Shown: positions 1 to 6,316 of the stretch, one piece after another
Layout of the letters: every line of letters begins with the position of its first letter
Position numbering within the stretch: the first letter of the stretch is position 1
From: Staphylothermus sp.
Lineage (GTDB): Archaea > Thermoproteota > Thermoprotei_A > Sulfolobales > Desulfurococcaceae
Assembly (NCBI GenBank): GCA_021159785.1
Contig: JAGHDU010000080.1
Location: 1 to 9,182, forward strand
Length of the DNA: 9,182 nt
Direction of reading: 5' to 3'
Notes under the pieces: model-generated
The model's input: only the letters and a program-made list of their open reading frames with translations
The model's database searches: none
What the model was told of the DNA's origin: nothing
Made by a program: the position numbers and the translations under genes

Positions 1-792
1 TAATATGGCTACACCTATAAGAGCAGGAACAGCGGGAGGGTACCCAATTAAGTCTTCAAGCATGAATAAAACAACAACTAATATAAATGGAATAAGTGTT
101 TTCTCCAATTTTCTCTTATCAATATTTACATAATATTTAACATTTTCAAAAGACGTATTCCCTAACTTATCATTATATTCTGAAAACCACTTGTTGAAAA
201 TAACCTTTATTACTAAAGCGAAAATTAAGAAGACTAATAGTACTGCTGGAGCAACGTTATAGATAAAATCCATAAATCCTAACCCGGTATTAGAGCCTAT
301 TAAAATATTCGGTGGATCGCCTATTAATGTGGCTGTTCCACCAATATTTGATGCAAAAACAATCATTATCAATAGTGGCCTTGGATCAATTCTAATTCTC
401 TCACAGATTTCAATAACTATTGGTGATATTATGAGAACAGTTGTTACATTGTCTATAAAAGCCGAGATTAGAGCAGTCACTCCTGATAATACTATCGCTA
501 ATTTATATGGTTTATTAAAAAGCCTCAATAAGATCCTAGAAGCTATTAAGCTGAAGAAACCCGTTTCACTGAGAATGCTGACCATAATCATCATTGACAT
601 AAGCAGTAGTATGGTGTCTACATCAATGCTGTTAAGTAATACAGTATATGAAGTATATCCTAGAAATATATTGGTTAATAGCACAACACCAGCCATGATA
701 AGAGCTACGATTGTCCTATGGGCTACCTCGAGAGTCAACAAGATGTATAGCACTATTAATATTCCTATACCAATTAATGGATATATTGGCAT
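1..792 (-). CDS. ArsB/NhaD/P-protein family ion transporter, N-terminal part (partial)
   Basis: 264 codons are open on the minus strand from an ATG at 792 to the window edge, so the C-terminal part lies outside. The translation is strongly hydrophobic and begins MPIYPLIGIGILIVLYILL. It holds the family signature IGGTATLIGDPPNILIG (coded at about 303-353), preceded by a membrane segment with SAFIDNVTT. These are hallmarks of the ion-transporter superfamily members ArsB, NhaD and the P protein, inner-membrane carriers that move arsenite, sodium/protons or anions. The substrate cannot be told from this half, and no ars gene is adjacent. An in-frame TGA lies four codons upstream of the ATG. A GTG at 795 directly before the ATG is an alternative start, and no strong Shine-Dalgarno is visible for either. 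No frameshift was seen in the stretches translated. The family call is secure; the substrate is unknown. Confidence 0.88.
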   Translation of the reverse strand, partial: MPIYPLIGIGILIVLYILLTLEVAHRTIVALIMAGVVLLTNIFLGYTSYTVLLNSIDVDTILLLMSMMIMVSILSETGFFSLIASRILLRLFNKPYKLAIVLSGVTALISAFIDNVTTVLIISPIVIEICERIRIDPRPLLIMIVFASNIGGTATLIGDPPNILIGSNTGLGFMDFIYNVAPAVLLVFLIFALVIKVIFNKWFSEYNDKLGNTSFENVKYYVNIDKRKLEKTLIPFILVVVLFMLEDLIGYPPAVPALIGVAIL

Positions 793-855
793 CACTTCAG
801 GTCATCGCATAAATCCTTGTATTTGCCTCTATGAAAACAGTATTTACATTTGCTT

Positions 856-870
856 TTTCTTTATATTTCT
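856..870 (-). promoter_or_regulatory. Possible TATA-type promoter for the transporter gene
   Basis: Read on the minus strand this AT-rich stretch contains AAATATAAAG, a fair archaeal TATA box. It would place a transcript start near 838 and leave a leader of roughly 45 bases before the ATG at 792. It sits back to back with the likely upp promoter. This is motif reading only. Confidence 0.3.
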
Positions 871-875
871 TCTTC

Positions 876-917
876 GAAAAATATTTAATTCTCTCAACAT
901 ATAGGTTTTTGAGGGTG
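876..917 (+). promoter_or_regulatory. upp promoter (TATA-like) and ribosome binding site
   Basis: AAAAATATTTAA at 878-888 resembles an archaeal TATA box and predicts a transcript start close to 907-910. A Shine-Dalgarno-like GAGGGTG follows at 911-917, only two bases before the upp ATG at 920. The mRNA would therefore have a very short leader. The ribosome site is clear; the TATA call is tentative. Confidence 0.4.
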
Positions 918-919
918 TC

Positions 920-1588
920 ATGGAAAAGGATCTAATAGTAATTGATAATCCATTAGCTAAATACTACTTAACTATCCTTAGAAGTAAGGCAACAACACCC
1001 AAGGTCTTTAGAGATCATATAAGAAAACTCGGATTTATACTAGGTTATGAAGCATCCAAATACCTTAAATGGCAGAAAGTATTCATTGAAACACCCTTAG
1101 CGAAATCAGAAGGATTAGAACCTGCTAAACCAGTATATATCGTTGGAATACTGGGAGCTTCTATTCCAATGATTGAAGGTATATGGGATGCAATTCCATG
1201 GGCTGGCCTTGGATTAATAGCTGCTAGAAGAAAGGAACAACCAAGTAAAGTCGAAGTCGAAGTATATTATGAAAGACTACCTGGTGATTTATCATATTAT
1301 ACAGTACTATTAATTGACCCGATGCTTGCAACAGGTAAAACAATGGTGAGCGTAATAGAGCGTCTACGTAAGAAAGGTGCAAGAGAGATTATCGTTCTAA
1401 CCATTATTTCGAGCAAACAAGGAATTGAATACGTATGGAAAAATGCTGGAAAGATACCCATTATAACAGTAGCTGTTGACCCTATGCTAAACGATAAGTT
1501 CTTCATAGTACCAGGACTCGGTGACGCAGGCGATAGAGGATTAGGACACGATTACGTATCTGTAGATAGAATATACATGATGAAATAA
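920..1588 (+). CDS. upp: Uracil phosphoribosyltransferase
   Basis: This 222-residue cytosolic enzyme joins uracil to PRPP to give UMP, the pyrimidine salvage step. The PRPP-binding loop is DPMLATGKT at residues 133-141. The uracil-binding C-terminal motif PGLGDAGDRGLG starts at residue 198, as in UPRTases generally. The length fits archaeal Upp (about 216 residues). The ATG at 920 follows a GAGGGTG ribosome site by two bases, and the conserved N-terminal region begins soon after. The gene stands alone: divergent from the transporter gene and convergent with hypB. Archaeal UPRTases are known to be GTP-activated and CTP-inhibited; whether this one is cannot be read from the sequence. No uracil permease gene is next to it. 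Confidence 0.96.
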   Translation: MEKDLIVIDNPLAKYYLTILRSKATTPKVFRDHIRKLGFILGYEASKYLKWQKVFIETPLAKSEGLEPAKPVYIVGILGASIPMIEGIWDAIPWAGLGLIAARRKEQPSKVEVEVYYERLPGDLSYYTVLLIDPMLATGKTMVSVIERLRKKGAREIIVLTIISSKQGIEYVWKNAGKIPIITVAVDPMLNDKFFIVPGLGDAGDRGLGHDYVSVDRIYMMK

Positions 1589-1653
1589 CTACGGCTACAC
1601 ATAATAGATTAAACTAATAACTCTATCATACATAATGATTCAAGCTAGAATTA

Positions 1654-1658
1654 TTTTT
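1654..1658 (+). terminator. T-run, possible upp terminator
   Basis: TTTTT in the 145-base convergent gap between upp and hypB could end the upp transcript; archaeal polymerase stops at T-runs without needing a hairpin. On the opposite strand a TTTT run near 1727-1730, a few bases past the hypB stop, could do the same for hypB. Nothing else was seen in this gap. Confidence 0.35.
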
Positions 1659-1733
1659 AGCAAAATCTATATTGAACACATTTGGTTTTGTATATCCATA
1701 ATTTATATAGTAAACTAAAACTTAAGAAAAGGT

Positions 1734-2471
1734 CTAATTGTTACAGAGTAGCATATAAGCTATCTTCAATACTTTTTTCCATATAGGTGTTTCTTTCAAT
1801 AGCTCGACATTGCCTATTCTTTCATCAAGATCTTTTACATAAGGTATATTGCCGAGATAATCTATTCTAAGTTCTTCGGCTAGTTTGTGTAATTTAGGTT
1901 TATCGGACATATTCTCAATAAGCCCTGCGATCCTATATTTGCCTTCTAACAATACTTTTACCAGTCTTTCAACACTTTTAATAGCTAGTGGGCTTGGAGT
2001 CGCAACAACTATTACTTCCAATTGATTACCCAAATATGTTAGCAATTCTAAATGTTCATCACTTATTCCTGGAGGTGTATCAATGAATAACGCATCTAGT
2101 TCACCCCATTGCGTAATCGCTAAAAGTTCTCTGAAGGCATTAACAACTGCTTCTCCACGCATAGGAGTTGGGTTTTCTCTCGTGAAAATCGTTATCGACA
2201 TGTATTTTATCCCGTGAACGAGTGGTGGGATTATTCCCTTTTCCTCTACGATCTCTAGTTCCCAAGGATTAGTTCCGAGTACTATGTGTGTTGATGGATT
2301 AGTAAAATCTAGATCCAATAATCCAGTCTTATATCCCATAGACGAACTTGCTAGGGCTAGTAGTGTTGATATAATTGTCTTACCCACTCCACCTTTACTA
2401 CTCATAATTACATATATCTTCTTGATACCAGCCAGTCTCTTAGGAATAACTAGTAGTCTCGGATCACTCAT
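1734..2471 (-). CDS. hypB: HypB-type ATPase (Mrp/MinD family nickel-chaperone partner of HypA)
   Basis: This is a 245-residue SIMIBI P-loop ATPase. It has the deviant Walker A SKGGVGKT (signature Lys about 26, Lys 31), DLDF at about 53-56 and the switch-type DTPPG at 131-135. There is no CXXC pair, the only cysteine being near the C-terminus, which argues against an Fe-S scaffold of the Nbp35/ApbC kind. The region NPTPMRG and the adjacent hypA match the ATPase-type HypB (HypB-AT) of Thermococcus kodakarensis, which binds HypA and promotes nickel loading for [NiFe]-hydrogenase maturation. It is not the classical GTPase HypB. The start is set at ATG 2471. The in-frame GTG at 2480 and ATG at 2477 lie inside the Shine-Dalgarno AGGTGATG (2475-2482), which is well spaced for 2471. 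The gene overlaps the hypA stop by 8 bases, suggesting coupled translation. Confidence 0.85.
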   Translation of the reverse strand: MSDPRLLVIPKRLAGIKKIYVIMSSKGGVGKTIISTLLALASSSMGYKTGLLDLDFTNPSTHIVLGTNPWELEIVEEKGIIPPLVHGIKYMSITIFTRENPTPMRGEAVVNAFRELLAITQWGELDALFIDTPPGISDEHLELLTYLGNQLEVIVVATPSPLAIKSVERLVKVLLEGKYRIAGLIENMSDKPKLHKLAEELRIDYLGNIPYVKDLDERIGNVELLKETPIWKKVLKIAYMLLCNN

Positions 2472-2877
2472 TATCATCACCTAAAACTATTTCCTTAATA
2501 CCTATACCTCTACCTCTGATAATCTCGAAATCCCTTGAACCACATCTTGGACACATAAAATATGAATACACTGCTTCAGGAACAAAATGGATGGCCTCCC
2601 TTACCGCTTCATCTAACTGGGAGGGATCTATCCTCCATTCATAACCGCATCTTCTACACTTTAATACGACATCTTCATCTTCGTAGATGATCTCTCCCAC
2701 ACTATAGCCTCTAAGCTTAATAATTTCATTGAGTGCGAAATCGAGTATTTCTTTATCAATACTTTGCAAAATACCCAACTTAATGATAATCCTGACTACC
2801 TTTTTCTTACCTGTTTTTCTAAGTTCCTGTTCGATATAATCAGCTATTGATTCTGCAAGCGCCCATTCGTGAACCAT
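2464..2877 (-). CDS. hypA: Hydrogenase nickel-insertion protein HypA
   Basis: This 137-residue metallochaperone delivers Ni(II) to the large subunit of [NiFe]-hydrogenase. The N-terminal nickel site is the conserved HEWALAES. The zinc domain has two CXXC pairs, C74/C77 and C109/C112. They are separated by a long archaeal-type insert with IHFVPEA, as in Thermococcus HypA. The ATG at 2877 is followed by GTT, so the encoded protein starts Met-Val-His-Glu rather than the usual Met-His-Glu. Removal of Met before Val by methionine aminopeptidase would put His back at position 2. A Shine-Dalgarno GGGTG at 2886-2890 sits 8 bases upstream and supports this start. It is the first gene of a two-gene operon with hypB. 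No hydrogenase structural gene is in the window. Confidence 0.94.
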   Translation of the reverse strand: MVHEWALAESIADYIEQELRKTGKKKVVRIIIKLGILQSIDKEILDFALNEIIKLRGYSVGEIIYEDEDVVLKCRRCGYEWRIDPSQLDEAVREAIHFVPEAVYSYFMCPRCGSRDFEIIRGRGIGIKEIVLGDDNE

Positions 2878-2919
2878 TCTATTTACACCCAGTATTAAAC
2901 AATAATTTCTTCTTAGGGT

Positions 2920-2960
2920 AATCTATTATACATTAGACACTGTATAAAGTTAATTGGTGA
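2920..2960 (+). promoter_or_regulatory. HMG-CoA reductase promoter and start-deciding ribosome site
   Basis: CTATTATA at 2923-2930 is a plausible TATA box with a transcript start near 2953. TTGGTGA at 2954-2960 reads as a Shine-Dalgarno five bases before the TTG at 2966. It overlaps two other in-frame candidate starts (TTG 2954, GTG 2957), which argues against them. The same 88-base gap must carry the hypA promoter on the other strand; ACTTTATACA (2942-2951, minus) is a candidate. Confidence 0.4.
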
Positions 2961-2965
2961 AATAT

Positions 2966-4246
2966 TTGACTGAGAAAACAAGCCGCATACCTGGTTTCTA
3001 TAAGAAATCAATAGATGAAAGACTCAAAATAGTCGCTGAATGGGCGGGGTTAACAGAGGAAGAAGTAAAACTTCTTAGAAATCTCGGCAATTTACCCGAG
3101 AAAATAGCTGATTCAATGATCGAGAACGTTATAGGCGGTATGACTTATCCCTTCGCTGTAGCTGTGAATTTCAAAATTAATGGTAAAGACTACCTCGTAC
3201 CAATGGTTATCGAGGAAACAAGCGTAGTAGCTGCTGCTAGCAATGCAGCTAAAATGCTTAGGAGAGGACAAGGAATTATCGCTAGATCCGAGTCTCAGAT
3301 CATGATAGGTCAAATACATTTAGTAAACGTGACAGCCCCACAATATAAAGCAATGAAAATAATTGAGAAGAAAGGAGAGATACTCGAACATGCTAGACAG
3401 CAAGATAGTGTACTGATCAAGCTCGGAGGAGGGCCAAGAGATCTAGAAGTACGTGTAATAGACACCAGAATGGGTCCCGTAATAATCGTTCATTTACTCG
3501 TAGATGTACTAGATGCTATGGGTGCAAACACAGTTAACACTATGGCAGAGGCGATAGCTCCAATTCTAGAAAAGATAACTGGTGGAGAAGCAAGGCTGAG
3601 AATAATAAGCAATCATGCAGTCTATAGAATCACCCGTGCATGGGCCAGAGTAGCACCTGAAGATATTGGAGGCAAGGACATTGCTAAGAAAATAGCGGAA
3701 GCGAGTATACTTGCTGAAGCCGATCCATTTAGAGCGGTTACACATAACAAAGGAATAATGAATGGAATAATAGCAGTAGCATTAGCAACAGGACAAGACC
3801 ATAGAGCTATAGAAGCAGGAGCACATGCATATGCGGCAAGGACTGGTGTATATAAACCACTAAGCTACTGGGAACTCGACGAAGAAGGAATGCTTGTTGG
3901 ATCACTAGAAATACCATTACAAATAGGAGTAGTAGGTGGAGCGACAAGAGTACATCCCATTGCCAAGATAGCGCTAAAAATCCTTGGAGTAAAGACAGCA
4001 AAAGAACTAGCAGAAGTAATGGCAGCTGTAGGTCTTGCACAAAACTTAGCTGCACTAAGGGCACTAGTCCATGAAGGCATACAGAAAGGACACATGAAAC
4101 TACACGCGAGAAACCTCGCAATAATGGCGGGCGCAACAGGAGACCTCATAGATAAGATAGCAGAGAAAATGATAAATGAAGGAAGAATAAGATACGATTA
4201 TGCAAAGCAATTACTAGAGCAATACCTAAAGGGAGAAAAACCATAA
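2966..4246 (+). CDS. hmgA: 3-hydroxy-3-methylglutaryl-CoA reductase, class II
   Basis: This soluble 426-residue enzyme reduces HMG-CoA to mevalonate for isoprenoid membrane lipids. It aligns by eye along its whole length with class II HMGR of Pseudomonas mevalonii (428 residues). It shares the ENVIGG substrate motif, DAMGANTVNTMAEA in the dinucleotide fold, THNKGIMNG, ATGQDHRA and QKGHMKLHARN. The catalytic residues are present: Glu84, Lys262, Asp278 and His376, matching Glu83, Lys267, Asp283 and His381 of P. mevalonii. Asp147 sits where P. mevalonii has Asp146, the NAD-selecting residue. The class I DKK motif is absent. TTG 2966 is preferred because the GGTGA ribosome site precedes it and the RIPGF motif then starts at residue 7, much like RLPAF at residue 6 in P. 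mevalonii. TTG 2954 (430 residues) and GTG 2957 are alternatives. Confidence 0.95.
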   Translation: MTEKTSRIPGFYKKSIDERLKIVAEWAGLTEEEVKLLRNLGNLPEKIADSMIENVIGGMTYPFAVAVNFKINGKDYLVPMVIEETSVVAAASNAAKMLRRGQGIIARSESQIMIGQIHLVNVTAPQYKAMKIIEKKGEILEHARQQDSVLIKLGGGPRDLEVRVIDTRMGPVIIVHLLVDVLDAMGANTVNTMAEAIAPILEKITGGEARLRIISNHAVYRITRAWARVAPEDIGGKDIAKKIAEASILAEADPFRAVTHNKGIMNGIIAVALATGQDHRAIEAGAHAYAARTGVYKPLSYWELDEEGMLVGSLEIPLQIGVVGGATRVHPIAKIALKILGVKTAKELAEVMAAVGLAQNLAALRALVHEGIQKGHMKLHARNLAIMAGATGDLIDKIAEKMINEGRIRYDYAKQLLEQYLKGEKP

Positions 4247-4259
4247 CTTAAACTAAAAC

Positions 4260-4264
4260 TTTTT
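4260..4264 (+). terminator. T-run after the HMG-CoA reductase gene
   Basis: TTTTT starting 14 bases after the stop codon is a typical archaeal termination signal. It would separate the reductase transcript from the GC-rich element downstream. No hairpin precedes it. Confidence 0.4.
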
Positions 4265-4288
4265 CACCAGTGTTAAACAAATAATTTA

Positions 4289-4357
4289 TTGGCCCAGACA
4301 CCCGGGGAAACCCGGATGGGATGAAGAAGCCAGGGACGTATTCACCGTCACTTTTTA
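4289..4357 (+). ncRNA. Candidate structured RNA (GC-rich island with 16S-complementary segment)
   Basis: In this AT-rich genome the stretch 4291-4350 is about 62 % GC, and its first half is above 70 %. Such islands in AT-rich hyperthermophiles usually mark noncoding RNA. A stem CCGGG/CCCGG (4302-4306 with 4311-4315) closes a GAAA tetraloop of GNRA type. Around it CCA (4294-4296) can pair with TGG (4317-4319), and TTGGC (4289-4293) with GCCAG (4329-4333, one wobble). A second small hairpin GACG/CGTC (4336-4339 with 4346-4349) overlaps a segment complementary to 16S rRNA, and TTTTT follows at 4352-4356. No box C/D pair (RUGAUGA, CUGA) or H/ACA architecture fits, so the class is unknown. The strand is chosen from the trailing T-run and is not certain. 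Confidence 0.5.
4352..4356 (+). terminator. T-run at the end of the candidate RNA
   Basis: TTTTT directly follows the small GACG/CGTC hairpin and would end a plus-strand transcript of the GC-rich island. This supports the strand chosen for that element but is a short motif. Confidence 0.3.
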
Positions 4358-4372
4358 TCACTTCTATACAAT

Positions 4373-4430
4373 AAAATAATATATCACCCGAAAAGAGATT
4401 AACATGATATAAGTCTATAACAAGGAGGTG
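4373..4430 (+). promoter_or_regulatory. Promoter-like region and strong ribosome site of the Thi4-like pseudogene
   Basis: AAATAATATATC at about 4374-4385 is TATA-like and would start a transcript near 4405-4410. A near-perfect Shine-Dalgarno GGAGGTG lies at 4424-4430. Eight bases later the reading frame of the Thi4-like protein has ATT (4439) where ATG would be expected. The expression signals thus look intact while the start codon does not. Confidence 0.4.
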
Positions 4431-4438
4431 TAGATAGA

Positions 4439-5179
4439 ATTACAGATAATGTAAAGAGTATTTATGACGTAATAGTATATGGTGCAGGATACGCTGGGCT
4501 CACAGCAGCATTAGAGTTGTTGAAGAGGAAACAAAGAGTTATAGTAATTGAGGCTGATCCCGGAATATCACACGCTTCATACTACCCTGGAATTGATAAT
4601 AGAAAAGTCAGGATATCCAAGAAATACTGGAGTCTTATCTCAAAAATAGGAGTAAATATCATCAACGAAGATGAACACGGATACTGGATCGATCCTCTCG
4701 AATATTTGGTTCTAATAGCTTCAGAGATCTATAGAAATGGTGGAACAATACTAACGGATTCGGCAATTGAACCAATATACAAAATTATCGAAGATAGAAT
4801 AGTTGTTATTGGAGCTGCAGTAAAGTCACTCGAAAATGAAACAGGATCAGATAGAATATACATCCTGTCTAAAGGAATAATAGATGCCTCACCAAATGCG
4901 TACATAGTGAATAATCTCATAGATAGATTAAAAATCAGCATAGTTATACAAGGAGCAGGTCCCCAAATACCATGATCAGACGATGTATATTATAAAACAA
5001 CATGGGTTTTCCCAGGGATAATAGTAGCAGGAATAGCTACTATATACACAAACGGTGCTTACATACCATTCCCAGACATAGGTCCCCTGATAGCAAGCGG
5101 AGTTAAAGCAGCTGAATTATTCATTCAGGGTTATCCAGAAAACCCAGTCCAAGGAATAAACTTTCCAAGCGTAATATAG
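4439..5179 (+). pseudogene. Thi4-like FAD-binding protein gene, no normal start and in-frame TGA
   Basis: One reading frame encodes a Thi4-family-like protein (thiazole/ribulose-1,5-bisphosphate synthase fold) of about 246 codons. The Rossmann motif GAGYAG is at codons 15-20 with IEAD at the end of the second strand. The middle matches Thi4 only loosely. The C-terminal part, FPGIIVAGIA followed by IGPLIASGVKAAEL, mirrors the Thi4 ending. The frame is interrupted by TGA at 4973-4975 (codon 179), after which 67 sense codons run on to TAG at 5177. There is no ATG, GTG or TTG before the Rossmann motif. The codon placed for the ribosome site GGAGGTG is ATT, and the first TTG (4517) would cut the FAD site off. 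Family residues also look altered: no GHD after DAS, and PDIGP where RMGP is usual. A recently inactivated, already diverged gene fits best. ATT initiation with TGA readthrough or a sequencing error are alternatives. Confidence 0.7.
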
Positions 5180-5290
5180 AAGTTGATTAAGCAATATTTA
5201 TTAGTGAAGTCTAGAAAAACTGTAATTTATCATTTTAGATGTGTACTTATTCTATAACGTCTACATGTCATATTTGTTAAAAATTGGGCT

Positions 5291-6316
5291 TTAGATTAAT
5301 TGGACAAGAAATAAAGATATAATTCCTACTATGAATTGCATAACATTAATGGTTATAACAACACCCTTTTCAGTCGCCTTGCCGCGTATAATTTTCTGAA
5401 TCCTGATCGCCAAATGTGTTAGACTATATATCTTCTCATATGGTTGATCAATCGTCCCATCTGGTAGGACTTTCCCGTAATTTTCCTTATATACTCCATT
5501 CACTAAACCTCTAATGAACAGTAACAATTCTATAAAGTATAGTGAGAAGAGAATTATCCCGAATTTCTCGAAGTTTCCAATAACTACTATACTTGCATAA
5601 TATGCTCCAACGCCATATGTAAAAGAGTTACCTGGAAAAATCTTCGCAGGATACCAGTTGTAGATTAGAAAACCTATTATGGCGCCTAACATTATTATAG
5701 TTGCTTCAAAACTTGGACGAAGCTCCTTCATATATGCATAAATTGATGTAAAAAAGAAAAGCTGAATGCCCATAGAAGCTTCTAATCCATTATATCCTGC
5801 GATCATATTGAATGCATTTGCAGCTCCCAATATACCTATTGGTACAAGTACTAAGGGGTATAGTATTCCAAAATCTATTTTCCCAATGAATGGAATAACC
5901 ATGGTAGAATACCCTGCTTTTATGACGACCATTGGTATAGCTAATGGTAACATTAACATTATTCTGTATATGGGGTGTATGCCTTTTTTCCAACCAAGAA
6001 TATCGTCGAGAAAACCCAAGAAACTTGCAAGCATTAGCATCAACGCTAGGGCCATTATTTCTAAACCATATGTGATCTTATTCAAAAAGTAGATATTTAG
6101 GGCTATAAAGAATAGTAATCCAAAAGAAACGCTGAGAGAAACCCAAGCACCCCCACCTTCAGCTACTTCAACATGATGTGGTTTATTCATGTCTTTTCCT
6201 ACGAATCCTATTTCCTTTGCTTTCTTAATCCATAATTTGAGAGAAACATAAGTTACTATAAATGATAGAATTGCGGATAATACAATAAATAATGTGTCAT
6301 ATAGCGAGATGTTCAT
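5291..6316 (-). CDS. UDP-GlcNAc:dolichyl-phosphate GlcNAc-1-phosphate transferase (Alg7/AglH-like)
   Basis: This 341-residue polytopic membrane enzyme of the MraY/WecA/Alg7 family should move GlcNAc-1-P (or a related sugar phosphate) to the dolichyl phosphate carrier, the first step of N-glycan assembly. Family motifs, in order: GKDMNKP with EGGG (40-56), FLGFLDDILG with the Asp pair 104-105, NAFNMIAGYNGLEA (167-180) and NWYPAKIFPGNSF (220-232). The pattern is closer to eukaryotic Alg7/DPAGT1 than to bacterial MraY. About ten membrane segments can be drawn. In the last motif Asn230 stands where human DPAGT1 has the metal-binding Asp252 (VGDTF). The start ATG at 6316 overlaps the upstream nuclease stop as ATGA and has a good ribosome site GGAGTGAT (6322-6329), so the two genes are one operon. 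The sugar specificity is inferred. Confidence 0.88.
   Translation of the reverse strand: MNISLYDTLFIVLSAILSFIVTYVSLKLWIKKAKEIGFVGKDMNKPHHVEVAEGGGAWVSLSVSFGLLFFIALNIYFLNKITYGLEIMALALMLMLASFLGFLDDILGWKKGIHPIYRIMLMLPLAIPMVVIKAGYSTMVIPFIGKIDFGILYPLVLVPIGILGAANAFNMIAGYNGLEASMGIQLFFFTSIYAYMKELRPSFEATIIMLGAIIGFLIYNWYPAKIFPGNSFTYGVGAYYASIVVIGNFEKFGIILFSLYFIELLLFIRGLVNGVYKENYGKVLPDGTIDQPYEKIYSLTHLAIRIQKIIRGKATEKGVVITINVMQFIVGIISLFLVQLI

Noticed and set aside
329..904. 191-residue plus-strand open frame
   Set aside because: It is the antisense shadow of the transporter gene, whose minus-strand frame carries the clear IGGTATLIGDPPN signature.
2471..2480. GTG 2480 or ATG 2477 as the hypB start
   Set aside because: Both lie within the AGGTGATG ribosome site that is correctly spaced for ATG 2471.
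4289..4357. Box C/D or H/ACA guide RNA
   Set aside because: ATGAAGA at 4321 is one base from a C box but no CUGA D box follows. An ACA at 4368 with an AGAAG/CTTCT stem lacks a usable upper stem and K-turn, and 17 continuous paired bases do not suit an H/ACA pocket.
4289..4430. TPP riboswitch upstream of the Thi4-like gene
   Set aside because: The conserved CUGAGA and the AUGCCAGCG-type core are missing; only a vague GCCAGGGA resemblance exists.
4973..4975. Recoded TGA (selenocysteine)
   Set aside because: No selenocysteine system is expected in Crenarchaeota, the position is not a known redox site, and the start codon is also defective; simple pseudogene decay explains more.
5180..5290. Possible gene or RNA in the gap between the pseudogene and the transferase gene
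   Set aside because: Only AT-rich sequence with short T-runs between convergent genes; no GC-rich island, hairpin or open frame stands out.
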